Part shown: positions 55,602-63,712 of the stretch, piece by piece
How the letters are laid out: every line of letters begins with the position of its first letter
Numbering within the stretch: the stretch's first letter is position 1
Assembly: GCF_004345005.1 (NCBI RefSeq)
Contig: NZ_SMMX01000010.1
Coordinates: 49,739-113,738, forward strand
From: Extibacter muris
GTDB lineage: Bacteria > Bacillota > Clostridia > Lachnospirales > Lachnospiraceae
Length of the DNA: 64,000 nt
Direction: 5' to 3'
Made by a program: the position numbers and the translations under genes
Notes under the pieces: model-generated
The model's input: only the letters and a program-made list of their open reading frames with translations
Database searches by the model: none
Told to the model about the DNA's origin: nothing

Positions 55602-55616
55602 GAGCCTTGATATGAC
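55602..55616. repeat. 15-bp sequence repeated inverted near the int end of the element
   Basis: GAGCCTTGATATGAC is present here and, as its exact reverse complement, at 63742-63756 just upstream of int. The two copies are 8.1 kb apart near opposite ends of the element, so they may serve excision or a shared regulator. Confidence 0.6.
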
Positions 55617-55630
55617 ACTGAAATCAATAT

Positions 55631-55668
55631 GGGAGATAGCACAAATATCTGTGTATCTCCCGTTTTTT
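55631..55668 (+). terminator. Rho-independent terminator near the left end of the element
   Basis: GGGAGATA and TATCTCCC enclose a smaller CACA/TGTG stem and are followed by GTTTTTTAT on the plus strand. In the excised circle it would lie downstream of int. Confidence 0.75.
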
Positions 55669-55683
55669 ATTCGTGTAATATGA

Positions 55684-55923
55684 TTACTTCACTCTGATTT
55701 CAAATTTCAAGATTGCTTTCATCATTTCTGTATAAATTTGACCTTTTAATTCTTCATCAACCTGCATAGTGATTTTACCACTTTCAGAGTAGTAAAAAGT
55801 ACGCAAGCATAATTTACAGATATAAGCGTCATAGAATTTCAAAATTTCCTTTATTGCGGTTTCACTTCCAGCAGACGCTTTGCATATTACTTCTAATGTG
55901 GGATAGCCATATTCTTTTCTCAT
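55684..55923 (-). CDS. Helix-turn-helix protein, Tn916 Orf8-like
   Basis: A 79-residue protein similar in length and pattern to Tn916 Orf8: an N-terminal ASAGSETAIKEILKFYDAYI segment, a central acidic VDEELKGQIYTEMM and the terminal KAILKFEI. It starts behind AAAGGAATAG and overlaps the end of the sigma-like gene by 62 bases. In Tn916 Orf7 and Orf8 promote transcription of the int/xis and transfer genes. Confidence 0.8.
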   Translation of the reverse strand: MRKEYGYPTLEVICKASAGSETAIKEILKFYDAYICKLCLRTFYYSESGKITMQVDEELKGQIYTEMMKAILKFEIRVK

Positions 55924-56347
55924 TGGTTCTATTCCTTTCTTTCAATAATGCTTTTAGTTTCTTCAATCCGTTACTTCTTCTGCGATAAATAGCAGAACGT
56001 GATACATGATACAATTCTGCAATTTCTTGGTCACTCATGCCTTGAAAATAGCGTAATAAGATTACATCACGCTGTTTCTCTGATAACTTATGTAAAGCAA
56101 CAGCAAGTTTCTCATTTGATACTTGGATTGTATTATTCAAGACTTCAAAAGAAATATAATCACAAGAATAGTTATCTGTTGTTCCACATTCAAGCTGTTT
56201 CATATCTGACAATTCACAGAACAAAACTTCACGCTTAGAACGTCTTGCAAACTGTCTTTTCTTGCTTTTTACTGTACGTTTGATAACAGTCATTATCAAA
56301 GCATTAAACTGTATTCTAACGATATGCTCAAAAGAAGATGTGTTCAT
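55862..56347 (-). CDS. Sigma-70 family protein, Tn916 Orf7-like
   Basis: A 161-residue sigma factor-like protein. Region 4 is clear: KLSEKQRDVILLRYFQGMSD followed by QEIAELYHVSRSAIYRRRSN. The ATG at 56347 sits behind GGGGGTGAG. The frame runs 62 bases into the next gene, longer than is usual, so a late frameshift that removed the natural stop is possible. A terminator-like hairpin lies in its leader and could control expression. Confidence 0.82.
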   Translation of the reverse strand: MNTSSFEHIVRIQFNALIMTVIKRTVKSKKRQFARRSKREVLFCELSDMKQLECGTTDNYSCDYISFEVLNNTIQVSNEKLAVALHKLSEKQRDVILLRYFQGMSDQEIAELYHVSRSAIYRRRSNGLKKLKALLKERNRTNEKRIWLSHIRSNMQSVCWK

Positions 56348-56431
56348 AATCTCACCCCCTTTCCGCAAACGCTGAAATATATAAACGGAAATACCGTCTA
56401 TACCTTTGGAAAATACGGAAAAGAGAGCAAG

Positions 56432-56468
56432 AAAAAAGCCCACACAAAACATATAGTCTGTATGAGCT
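56432..56468 (-). terminator. Terminator/attenuator in the leader of the sigma-like gene
   Basis: On the minus strand AGCTCATACA pairs with TGTGTGGGCT (including G-U pairs) and is followed by TTTTTTC. It lies between a 14-codon peptide frame and the sigma-like gene, as in attenuation-controlled leaders. Confidence 0.6.
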
Positions 56469-56510
56469 AAGATATTAAAATATTTAGTTGTAGTAGTGCA
56501 TGGATTGCTG

Positions 56511-56555
56511 TTAAGTTGTTCTTGAGTTTTTGGTAAATTGCTTAAAACACTTCAT
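56511..56555 (-). CDS. Possible 14-residue leader peptide
   Basis: MKCFKQFTKNSRTT is encoded behind AAGGGGGATT, 43 bases before the hairpin at 56432-56468. A short well-initiated peptide just before a terminator suggests translational attenuation of the sigma-like gene, comparable to the leader of tet(M) in Tn916. No tet gene is present here. Confidence 0.4.
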   Translation of the reverse strand: MKCFKQFTKNSRTT

Positions 56556-56586
56556 ACACAATCCCCCTTAAAGCGATTGTACCATT

Positions 56587-56807
56587 CTAAACTTTCGTCT
56601 TTTTGATAAAGATATAAATATATTCTTCTGGTGTAGCGCGTTTATTTCCGAAATACTTCTTGAAATTTGCCTGCACCTCTGGGTCTGTACTGTTCATAGC
56701 TTCGTCAATAGTAGCTTCTATATTAGCCCGAACGTCAGCCATGACATACCACCAGCCTTAGCACCAGCTTTCAAGACTTTTTTAATATCCCGTTTTTTTA
56801 AATTCAT
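56587..56807 (-). pseudogene. Frameshifted small protein with Spo0A C-terminal-like end
   Basis: The first frame (56718-56807) starts well ([26 protein letters not shown]) but stops after 29 codons. A second frame (56587-56742) continues with [20 protein letters not shown] and [18 protein letters not shown], which resembles small proteins annotated as Spo0A C-terminal-like that often occur in such elements. A one-base change near 56740 separates them. It is translationally coupled to the frame before it (TGATG). Confidence 0.45.
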
Positions 56808-56923
56808 CAAAAATACTCCTTTTTATTCACTATATAAGCTAATCTTCTGATTTCCTCTTTGTTGATGGTTGGTTCTATAAAACCTTTATTAAACTCATCA
56901 ATTTTCTTTAATGATTGAAACAT
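56807..56923 (-). CDS. Small hypothetical protein
   Basis: A 38-residue frame (MFQSLKKIDEFNKGFIEPTI at the start) begins within the stop of the carboxymuconolactone decarboxylase-like gene (TAATG) and ends in the start of the next frame (TGATG). Tight coupling on both sides supports translation, but its length and content match no family I recognise. It may be a truncated remnant. Confidence 0.35.
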   Translation of the reverse strand: MFQSLKKIDEFNKGFIEPTINKEEIRRLAYIVNKKEYF

Positions 56924-57306
56924 TAAAGATGAATATTTCTTTCTTTAAAAACTTTTTTTGCTACTGTCACAGCATTTAATACCTTTGGGAAACCAGTGTA
57001 TGGAATACACTGTAAAAATGTTTCTATCACTTTCTGCGGAGCTATACCTACATTTAGTGAGCCATTGATATGCACTTCTAATTGAGGTTCACAGCTACCA
57101 GCAGTTAGAAGACTGGATATTGTTACCAATTCTCGTTCTTGTAAATTTAAAGCTTGTCTGGTGTAAATATCTCCAAAAGCAAATTCTACAATGAATTTTC
57201 CTAAATCGGGTGAAATATCTTGCAATGATTTTATTACGTTCTCACCTCCAACTCCATCGATAGCCTTTAACTGTTCCATTCCATTATCAAATCGTGTTTT
57301 TTTCAT
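56923..57306 (-). CDS. Carboxymuconolactone decarboxylase family protein
   Basis: A 127-residue AhpD-like helical protein. The family core is LQERELVTISSLLTAGSCEP followed by QLEVHINGSLNVGIAPQKVI, containing the conserved Glu, Cys and His. Members are decarboxylases or peroxidase-type disulfide reductants. It is divergent from a MerR regulator with a matching operator, so a reactive aldehyde or thiol-stress detoxification role is plausible but unproven. Confidence 0.85.
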   Translation of the reverse strand: MKKTRFDNGMEQLKAIDGVGGENVIKSLQDISPDLGKFIVEFAFGDIYTRQALNLQERELVTISSLLTAGSCEPQLEVHINGSLNVGIAPQKVIETFLQCIPYTGFPKVLNAVTVAKKVFKERNIHL

Positions 57307-57347
57307 TTGATTTTACCTCCTTAAATGATTACAATATAAGCGTATTA

Positions 57348-57369
57348 CTTAGACTATACTGTAAGTCAA
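57348..57369 (-). promoter_or_regulatory. MerR-type operator within a long-spacer promoter
   Basis: CTTAGACTATACTGTAAG (57348-57365) is a near-perfect dyad of the kind bound by AdhR/NmlR-type MerR regulators. It fills the spacer behind a -35 TTGACT (minus strand, 57364-57369), with a 19-base gap to TACGCT, as expected for MerR-activated promoters. Confidence 0.65.
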
Positions 57370-57391
57370 GGACTTTTTTAGGAGTGATTTT

Positions 57392-57748
57392 ATGACGATT
57401 GGAGAAATCTCAAAAGCAACAAATATCAGTGAATATACTTTGCGATATTATGAAAAAAAAGGATTGATACGTGTAAAAAGAGACAGTGTCGGCAGACGTA
57501 TCTATGAAGAAAGTGATATTGAATGGGTAAAATTTATTCAACGCTTAAAGGATACAGGCATGTTATTAAAAGATATTAAAAAATACTCAAATCTTAGATA
57601 CGGGGGAGATGTTACCATGCCAGAGCGTTTATCAATGCTTAAAAAGCACAGGAAATATGTGCTTGAACAGCAAACAAAATGGAAAGAATATCTGGATAAT
57701 CTTGACAATAAAATTATGTTTTACGAAAATTCTATCACTAAAAAGTAA
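57392..57748 (+). CDS. MerR family regulator
   Basis: A 118-residue regulator with the MerR HTH at the N terminus (TIGEISKATNISEYTLRYYE, KKGLIRVKRDSVGRRIY) and a C-terminal dimerization helix (LKKHRKYVLEQQTKWKEYLD). It has no Cys in the effector part, in line with AdhR-like members that sense electrophiles or use one conserved Cys elsewhere. It is divergent from the AhpD-like gene and probably activates it. Confidence 0.9.
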   Translation: MTIGEISKATNISEYTLRYYEKKGLIRVKRDSVGRRIYEESDIEWVKFIQRLKDTGMLLKDIKKYSNLRYGGDVTMPERLSMLKKHRKYVLEQQTKWKEYLDNLDNKIMFYENSITKK

Positions 57749-57805
57749 TTTTCCAGACTAAATATAAAAACTGTAGTCTGTAGATCACTTGACAGTGAAT
57801 TACAG

Positions 57806-58207
57806 CTACGGTTTTTCTTTGCTGAATTTATAGCCTACACCCCAGACGGTAAGTATGTACTGCGGATTGTCTGGGTCTGGTTCAATTTTCTTTCTCAATT
57901 TCCGCACGAATGATGTTAGATTGTTTCCCTCTGGCGCATTTTCATAGCCCCACACATTTTCGTATAGCTGGTCTTTTGTGAATACCTGTCCTTTATATGA
58001 ATACAGAAAATACAACAAGTCAAACTCTTTAGCAGTCAAATATATAGGCGTTCCCCATTCGTTGGTAAAGGTACGGGTAAATGGGTCTATATCAAATCCT
58101 TTTTTCCGCTGACTAAAAGAAGCAGGAATGTAAGTAAGCTTAGAGGACAGCCATTCCACGGTCTGTTGAAAAATAGCGTCCTCATTTTCTGTAAATTCAG
58201 CAATCAA
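57806..58207 (-). CDS. Winged-helix DNA-binding protein without receiver domain (OmpR C-terminal type)
   Basis: The C-terminal 85 residues are a clear OmpR/PhoB winged helix (YLTAKEFDLLYFLYSYKGQV, NLTSFVRKLRKKIEPDP, VWGVGYKF). In place of a receiver there are only about 45 residues (FTENEDAIFQQTVEWLSSKL) with no phosphoacceptor Asp. An ATG 11 bases upstream (ATG GGA AAA) is out of frame by one base, so the start may be a TTG at 58207 or the gene may be frameshifted at its 5' end. No kinase is nearby. Confidence 0.6.
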   Translation of the reverse strand: MIAEFTENEDAIFQQTVEWLSSKLTYIPASFSQRKKGFDIDPFTRTFTNEWGTPIYLTAKEFDLLYFLYSYKGQVFTKDQLYENVWGYENAPEGNNLTSFVRKLRKKIEPDPDNPQYILTVWGVGYKFSKEKP

Positions 58208-58280
58208 TATTTTCCCATAATATCACCACCTTTATCACATATATTTTAAAGTTTTATCGTTTTTCTGCAATGTACATCAA

Positions 58281-59090
58281 CTATTGTACACCGACATTAG
58301 AAAGTAATCGAATTGCATTACCTCCCAGCACTTTATCTGATATTTCCTTTGTTGGGCTGACATATTCAATGACTTGTCTGTTTAGCTTTGGTTCTCCATA
58401 TGGTGCGTCAGAACTAAATAAACATCTATCGGGTAATTCTGTCACTGCTATCTTTACGGCTAAAGAAGAAAATGTACCCGACAGGTCTAAATATACATTT
58501 TTCGTTTCTTTTGCAAATTCAACAACTTCCACCCAGTGATAACCGCCTAAATGCCCGAAAATCACTGGTGTTTTTGGGTATTTTTTTGCCAGCGACATTA
58601 GTATTTTTATTCCATCCAAAGTGACAGGATTGAACGTATGAACCCATATTGGCAAATATGGAAATTTTCTCAATGCTTGAAATATTGGCTCTAATTGTTG
58701 AACCTGTTCTATAGAGCCAGGGGTAAATTCACCAATGCCCTTTAATGCATTTGCAACAATGTGTTCTGCAATCCATTTTTCGGTTTCTGCTACTGTTAGT
58801 TCAAGAGGAACGGAACCAAATCCATAAAACTTGTTGGGATATGCTGTTAATACTTCTTTCAAATCTTCAATATTTTGTTTCATGCGTTGCAAATTTGCTT
58901 CCTTGCTATTTCCACCAGCTAATACCTTATATAAAACGCTCATTTCCTCTTTCAATTCGGATAATGTACTGGCACGCTCTGGGTGTGGTGCGGAGCAAAA
59001 TAAAATCGCTTTATCAACCCCTGCTTCCGTTAATTTTTCTAACTGTAAATCTGTAGGCAACATTAAATGTTGGTGGCTATCAATAATCAT
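58281..59090 (-). CDS. Amidohydrolase family protein (ACMSD-like TIM barrel)
   Basis: A 269-residue metal-dependent hydrolase or decarboxylase. Metal and catalytic residues are visible: HQH at the N terminus (MIIDSHQHLM), His in PIWVHTFNPVTLDG, His in VIFGHLGGYHWVEVVE and Asp in CLFSSDAPYGEP. It belongs to amidohydrolase group 2. It is divergent from an HxlR regulator, so it is probably an inducible catabolic or detoxification enzyme with unknown substrate. Confidence 0.87.
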   Translation of the reverse strand: MIIDSHQHLMLPTDLQLEKLTEAGVDKAILFCSAPHPERASTLSELKEEMSVLYKVLAGGNSKEANLQRMKQNIEDLKEVLTAYPNKFYGFGSVPLELTVAETEKWIAEHIVANALKGIGEFTPGSIEQVQQLEPIFQALRKFPYLPIWVHTFNPVTLDGIKILMSLAKKYPKTPVIFGHLGGYHWVEVVEFAKETKNVYLDLSGTFSSLAVKIAVTELPDRCLFSSDAPYGEPKLNRQVIEYVSPTKEISDKVLGGNAIRLLSNVGVQ

Positions 59091-59144
59091 GTAAAATCAT
59101 CCTTTCTTCGTATTGACACTTTTGTTATAATAAAAATGTACCAT

Positions 59145-59161
59145 GTTCCAAAATTTAGAAC
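59145..59161. promoter_or_regulatory. Short dyad between amidohydrolase and HxlR genes
   Basis: GTTC and GAAC flank the near-symmetric CAAAATTTA. Its place between the divergent genes fits an HxlR operator. Confidence 0.4.
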
Positions 59162-59228
59162 AAGTACGCACAATTTTGATATAAGGTATCTTTTTTGATA
59201 TGTACCTCAACAGAAAGGAAACGATATA

Positions 59229-59567
59229 ATGGCTAAGTCTATTACGACAAATAATATTTGCCCTATGGCATTAGGAATCAATGTTCTAAGTGGTAAGTGG
59301 AAATTGCAAATCCTATGGAATATATACAACAAAAAAGTAATTCGCTTTAATGAACTGCAACGGTCATTGGGAAACATTACCACAAAGACGTTGACAGACC
59401 AGCTGAAAGAGCTGGAAGAACAGCAAATTATTAAGAGAACTGTATATCCAGAAGTTCCCCCCAAGGTTGAGTATACATTTACCGATATAGGGCTGACGCT
59501 TGAACCTGTTTTAAAGGCACTTTGTGATTGGGGAACACAATACTCACAATCATTAAACATGCCATAA
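59229..59567 (+). CDS. HxlR family transcriptional regulator
   Basis: A 112-residue winged HTH protein with the family pattern CPMALGINVLSGKWKLQILW, IRFNELQRSLGNITTKTLTD and VEYTFTDIGLTLEPVLKALC. A Cys lies before the first helix, which in HypR-type members senses disulfide or electrophile stress. It is divergent from the amidohydrolase gene and probably controls it. Confidence 0.92.
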   Translation: MAKSITTNNICPMALGINVLSGKWKLQILWNIYNKKVIRFNELQRSLGNITTKTLTDQLKELEEQQIIKRTVYPEVPPKVEYTFTDIGLTLEPVLKALCDWGTQYSQSLNMP

Positions 59568-59661
59568 TATTTTAGAAGATTGCGTGTAAATCTCACGAAA
59601 GAGAACTAAACGTAATTTTTTCATTTATTGACAGCCATATATTTTTGATATTTCTTACTAT

Positions 59662-60186
59662 TTATTGTGATAAATGTAATACTTTATAAATTCTTCCAAC
59701 AGTTTTTTCAATAGGCATATCTTTATAGAAATAGTATTCTACATATTTCCATTTGTCTGGATTGTATATCAGCACCTTTCCTGTACAATCGTCAATATCT
59801 AATGAAAAGTTTATAGCTTTCATTTGTTGTATTGGCGTAACTTCATGTTCAATTTCAAGAGCAAATTTTGACCGATTAAAGTCTTTCTCCAAACGACACG
59901 TCATTGGAATACCTATATTTATTTTTTGCCAGCCAAACGAACTTAGAATATTATCATAGTAACCTTCAAAAATGAACTTGTTCATACCGCCATTCTCTTT
60001 CCACATATAGAGCGGAGAATACTCATTACAGCTTTTTGTGGAATCAACTTTTTCGGCTATAAGGTATGCTTTAAATAATAAATCCTGAAAACCATCCGTT
60101 TTATATCCATTAACAGATACTCGTTGTCTAATTATGTTCATGTCATAGTCATCTGGCAGTAAAATCTTATATTGCATAGCAATCAT
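59662..60186 (-). CDS. DUF4865 family protein
   Basis: A 174-residue protein starting MIAMQYKILLPDDYDMNIIR, which is the typical DUF4865 opening, followed by GYKTDGFQDLLFKAYLIAEK and YSPLYMWKENGGMNKFIFEG. The start has AAGAAGGAA upstream. DUF4865 genes are commonly paired with a divergent LysR regulator, as here. Function unknown; the fold is thought to be related to small ligand-binding or monooxygenase-like proteins. Confidence 0.82.
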   Translation of the reverse strand: MIAMQYKILLPDDYDMNIIRQRVSVNGYKTDGFQDLLFKAYLIAEKVDSTKSCNEYSPLYMWKENGGMNKFIFEGYYDNILSSFGWQKINIGIPMTCRLEKDFNRSKFALEIEHEVTPIQQMKAINFSLDIDDCTGKVLIYNPDKWKYVEYYFYKDMPIEKTVGRIYKVLHLSQ

Positions 60187-60318
60187 TATTTTTTCCTTCT
60201 TTCTTCAACAGCTAATCTACATATTTTTCACAATTTAATTATACATATCAGCTCGTTGTGTGTATAATAGTTGTTAATGATGATAGATATCATTTCAAAT
60301 GATAGCGGAGGAACTACT

Positions 60319-61170
60319 ATGGAAAGTCTGGAACTTAGAATATTTAGGGAAGTAGCTCGTACAAAATCTATATCGAAGTCTGCGGAAAACATGGGGTATG
60401 TTCAATCTAATATAACTGCACATATCAAAAAACTGGAAGGTGAATTAAACACGACACTATTCATTCGCCATAGCAAAGGCGTAACCCTCACAAAAGATGG
60501 AGAAAAATTACTGTATCAAGCAGAAAAGATAATCTCTTTACTCGATAAGACCTTACAATCTTTTCAGAACAATCCTAAAACTTTAAAAATTGGCACAACC
60601 CAGACAATAGCTGGTTATTTATTGCCCAAATGTATCATTGAATATCAAAAACAGTTTCCAAATGTGTCATTGTCAGTTTCCACACTAAATCAAGACGAAT
60701 TAGACCAGAGTCTATCTAATGGACTATTAGATTTTATAATCACTAACAGTACCCACAATATTACACAAGGTAAGCAGATTTTGGAATTTCAAGACAATTT
60801 AATGCTGGCAACTCCATGCTCCTGCAATTCCATAAATGATATTTTTACATATCCAATTATCATAAATAATATCAAGTCCTGCCCCTACAGAAAAGCTCTT
60901 TTGGATTGGTGGAACTTACATCAATCGAAATCACCAATGATAATTGAATTAGATACTGTAGAAGCAATTCTTAATACCGTTGCTATGGGCGGTGGAATAT
61001 CATTATTACCAAAATATATTTTAGCAGATAAACAAAATATCAATAGCTTCTATATTGAAGATTTGCAATATACATCAATTCATATGTGGATTGCTATGAA
61101 TAAGCTTCCATCAGAATATTTTGCTTTAAAGGACATTCTAAAAAAACAATTTAAAATAGATAACAACTAA
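60319..61170 (+). CDS. LysR family transcriptional regulator
   Basis: A 283-residue regulator with the winged HTH at the N terminus (ELRIFREVARTKSISKSAEN, VQSNITAHIKKLEGELNTTL) and a LysR substrate domain (LKIGTTQTIAGYLLPKCIIE, MGGGISLLPKYIL). The ATG at 60319 follows GCGGAGG; the extension to 60271 lacks a ribosome site. It is divergent from the DUF4865 gene, its likely target. Confidence 0.92.
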   Translation: MESLELRIFREVARTKSISKSAENMGYVQSNITAHIKKLEGELNTTLFIRHSKGVTLTKDGEKLLYQAEKIISLLDKTLQSFQNNPKTLKIGTTQTIAGYLLPKCIIEYQKQFPNVSLSVSTLNQDELDQSLSNGLLDFIITNSTHNITQGKQILEFQDNLMLATPCSCNSINDIFTYPIIINNIKSCPYRKALLDWWNLHQSKSPMIIELDTVEAILNTVAMGGGISLLPKYILADKQNINSFYIEDLQYTSIHMWIAMNKLPSEYFALKDILKKQFKIDNN

Positions 61171-61204
61171 GGCAGATAACCACGACACGGTGTATCTGCC
61201 TTTT
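61171..61204 (+). terminator. Rho-independent terminator after the LysR gene
   Basis: GGCAGATA and TATCTGCC pair around a 14-base loop and are followed by TTTT. It separates the LysR gene from the convergent XRE gene. Confidence 0.75.
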
Positions 61205-61210
61205 ACTATG

Positions 61211-61840
61211 TTATCCTACAATCTTCCAGTTATTATCTTTATGTAGCACTAGCTCAAACTGCGATAACAGTTCCATATCTTCTTTTGAATTTGGATTTAT
61301 CCTTTTTACAGCATAGTAAGGTGTTTTATACTTGTGTCCCTCTGTGCTTTCCCCGAACATATCCATGCTGTATAAATCATCATAACGGTCTAACATTTTT
61401 TGAAACTTCAAATGCTGGATAAATTCTTTGATTGGGTAAAGGTCAGACGCTTCTATGTTCTTTCCGCTGATGTAATCTGTAATATATTCCCGTAACTTTT
61501 CCAACTCATATTCCAGCCATTCTTCTTCGCTGTCAAAAAAGTTATCATAATGTCCATGTTTCAGTTCTGCATTTAAACGTTCTTCCGCTCTTAGAAACTG
61601 GCAGACTTCCTTTTCTGCTTGATTGACATATTTCCATTCCCCCGATAACAATTCGTTCGGTGTTACGTCCAGCACTTCCATTATCTTTTCCAGCGTATCA
61701 AAAGCAGGATAATTCAACCCTCTTTCAATCTTGGAAAGGCTCTGCATATTGATACCGATTTTGTCCGCAAGCTCCTGTTGTTTCATTCCTCTGAATTTTC
61801 TTATGGTCTGTATATTATTTCCTAAATGGCTTATTTTCAT
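61211..61840 (-). CDS. XRE family regulator
   Basis: A 209-residue protein with an N-terminal Cro/C1 HTH (NIQTIRKFRGMKQQELADKI, GINMQSLSKIERGLNYPAFD) and a long helical C-terminal part of unknown function. The ATG at 61840 follows GGAGGG. Positioned just before the oriT/relaxase module, it could regulate mobilization in the way Orf9-like regulators do in Tn916, but no direct similarity to Orf9 is claimed. Confidence 0.82.
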   Translation of the reverse strand: MKISHLGNNIQTIRKFRGMKQQELADKIGINMQSLSKIERGLNYPAFDTLEKIMEVLDVTPNELLSGEWKYVNQAEKEVCQFLRAEERLNAELKHGHYDNFFDSEEEWLEYELEKLREYITDYISGKNIEASDLYPIKEFIQHLKFQKMLDRYDDLYSMDMFGESTEGHKYKTPYYAVKRINPNSKEDMELLSQFELVLHKDNNWKIVG

Positions 61841-62086
61841 CGCATAACCCTCCATATCTCGTTATATCTTCACTGTTATAAGTCTATCACGCTTAATATA
61901 GTTTGCAAAGACAAAAAAAGATGTTGACAAATAAGCATATAAGAATTACTATGTCCTTGTAATTGAATAAGCACAATAGAATGAAATACAAAAATATTCA
62001 AAAAGAAATATCTATCTAATTAAAGCAATAGATATGAATATTGGTTGAAATGGAACTTGTCAGAAAAGACAAAAACAGGACTGGCT

Positions 62087-62221
62087 GACAAAGCATTGCA
62101 GGACTGCTGGCGTGCGTCAGCAACAACGCCATGACGGCTTGCCGTCAAAGGACGGAAATGCTTTGTCGGCTGGCGAGCCTGCGAGCCTTGTCTGTGCCCC
62201 CGTTATCTAACAGGGGGGCAC
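62087..62221. other. oriT region of the mobilizable element
   Basis: The core GTGCCCCC-GTTATCTAACA-GGGGGGCAC (62194-62221) is a GC-rich inverted repeat around TCTAACAGG, resembling the oriT cores of Tn916 and ICEBs1 used by MobT relaxases. Upstream, GACAAAGCATT (62087-62097) is inverted at 62157-62167 around a GACGGC/GCCGTC hairpin (62133-62146). It lies 144 bases before the relaxase start, the position of oriT in Tn916. The rest of the gap 61841-62086 is AT-rich with no gene seen. Confidence 0.75.
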
Positions 62222-62364
62222 TATTTCACAAAAGACAAGTAAAAAAACATACAACCCCAAAGCTGTAAGCCGTAATGAGAAGTTTTAAGAAGATAGTGCA
62301 TATCACACCTTTTGAAAGTTAGTTTACAGGTATTTCAAGGCTATTGTGGGATTGGAGGAATATA

Positions 62365-63468
62365 ATGAACAACTTAGAATTTGCACTTGAAATGAAGAAC
62401 AAGCGTCTTGCCAGCGGTCTTTCACAAGGAGAGCTGGCAAGTCTTACCCATGTATCTAGATATAGTATCAACCGCTTTGAGAACGGAAAAGCCAACGCCA
62501 GCAAGGAAACACAGAACATTATCCTGCGTTGTCTGAATTACTATGTCTGTGATAAGCCTTTTTATCTGCTCGTTGATTATCTGTCTGTCCGTTTCCCAAC
62601 GACTGACGCATTGGGAGTTATCCGAAAGGTACTTGGCATGAAAGCGAAATATTTTATCCACTATGACTATGGATATTATGGCTATAAAGAGCATTACGCC
62701 TACGGGGAAATCAAGGTCATGGCTTCTGATGATGAACACATGGGCGTATTTTTGGAATTAAAAGGAGCAGGCTCACGCAATATGGAATACGTCTTACAGG
62801 CACAGAACAGGGATTGGTATTCATTCTTAAACCGTTGTCTTGACTGTGGTGGTGTTATCCGACGTTTTGACTTGGCAATCAATGATATGTGTGGTCTGCT
62901 GGATATTCCTGTCTTGTCTGAAAAATACAGAAATGGCGGTGCTGATTGTCGCTGTAAAAACTATGAAAATGTGCAAGGTGGCAAACTAAGCGGAAAAAAT
63001 CGTATTTTAGCAGGCACACTCTATATCGGCTCAAAGACAGGCACGAAATATTTCTGCCTGTATGAAAAACAAAAGGAACAGGCAACGAAAAAGAAACATA
63101 CGGATATTATCAACCGTTTTGAAATTCGTCTGCGTGACAAAAAAGCAGTACAGGCAGTTGAGGAACTATTATTGACATATAACCCTCATGGGCTGGTGTT
63201 TTACCTCATTACTGATTTTGTGGAATTTCCCGACTATCCATTGTGGGAGATATTCATTTCCCATGACAGTTTACCTTTTGAAATGAACCCTGTACCTGTC
63301 AATATAGAACGCACTCTGCAATGGCTGGAAAGACAGGTCATGCCGTCAATCGTGATGATAGAGGAAATCGACAGGCTGACAGGCTCAAACTACATGAAAA
63401 GATTGATGAATGTACCCACCTTTCCGAAGAACAGGAAATGCTTGTGGAACAGATGTGTACGGATATAG
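62365..63468 (+). CDS. mobT: MobT-type relaxase / replication initiation factor (Tn916 Orf20-like), C terminus frameshifted
   Basis: A 367-residue protein with an N-terminal HTH (KNKRLASGLSQGELASLTHV) and a Rep_trans-type catalytic domain (FFIHYDYGYYG-like KYFIHYDYGYYGYKEHYAYG, GGVIRRFDLAINDMCGLLDI, NRFEIRLRDKKAVQ). Orf20-type proteins nick oriT and start transfer and rolling-circle replication. The ATG at 62365 follows GGAGG. After about 63400 the frame diverges from the family; the expected ending (ECTHLSEEQEMLVEQMCTDI to a stop at 63506) is in another frame, which points to a one-base deletion. About 35 C-terminal residues are altered; the catalytic part is untouched. Confidence 0.88.
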   Translation: MNNLEFALEMKNKRLASGLSQGELASLTHVSRYSINRFENGKANASKETQNIILRCLNYYVCDKPFYLLVDYLSVRFPTTDALGVIRKVLGMKAKYFIHYDYGYYGYKEHYAYGEIKVMASDDEHMGVFLELKGAGSRNMEYVLQAQNRDWYSFLNRCLDCGGVIRRFDLAINDMCGLLDIPVLSEKYRNGGADCRCKNYENVQGGKLSGKNRILAGTLYIGSKTGTKYFCLYEKQKEQATKKKHTDIINRFEIRLRDKKAVQAVEELLLTYNPHGLVFYLITDFVEFPDYPLWEIFISHDSLPFEMNPVPVNIERTLQWLERQVMPSIVMIEEIDRLTGSNYMKRLMNVPTFPKNRKCLWNRCVRI

Positions 63469-63498
63469 CAGATGTAATCGAAAGTGAGGGGGTGTTTT

Positions 63499-63705
63499 AT
63501 GAGTAATGCACAGGATATTCCCGTATGGGAAAAATATACCCTTACCATTGAAGAAGCGTCAAAGTATTTCCGTATCGGAGAAAACAAGTTAAGACGATTG
63601 GCAGAGGAAAACAAGGACGCTGGCTGGCTCATTATGAATGGCAACCGCATACAGATTAAACGCCGACAGTTTGAACAGGTCATTGACAAATTGGACGCTA
63701 TCTAG
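63499..63705 (+). CDS. xis: Excisionase, Tn916 Xis-like
   Basis: A 68-residue winged-helix excisionase. The sequence [20 protein letters not shown] and the following [20 protein letters not shown] closely match Tn916 Xis. The ATG at 63499 follows GAGGGGGTG. It works with Int to direct excision. int follows after 78 bases. Confidence 0.95.
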   Translation: MSNAQDIPVWEKYTLTIEEASKYFRIGENKLRRLAEENKDAGWLIMNGNRIQIKRRQFEQVIDKLDAI

Positions 63706-63712
63706 TGCAAAT

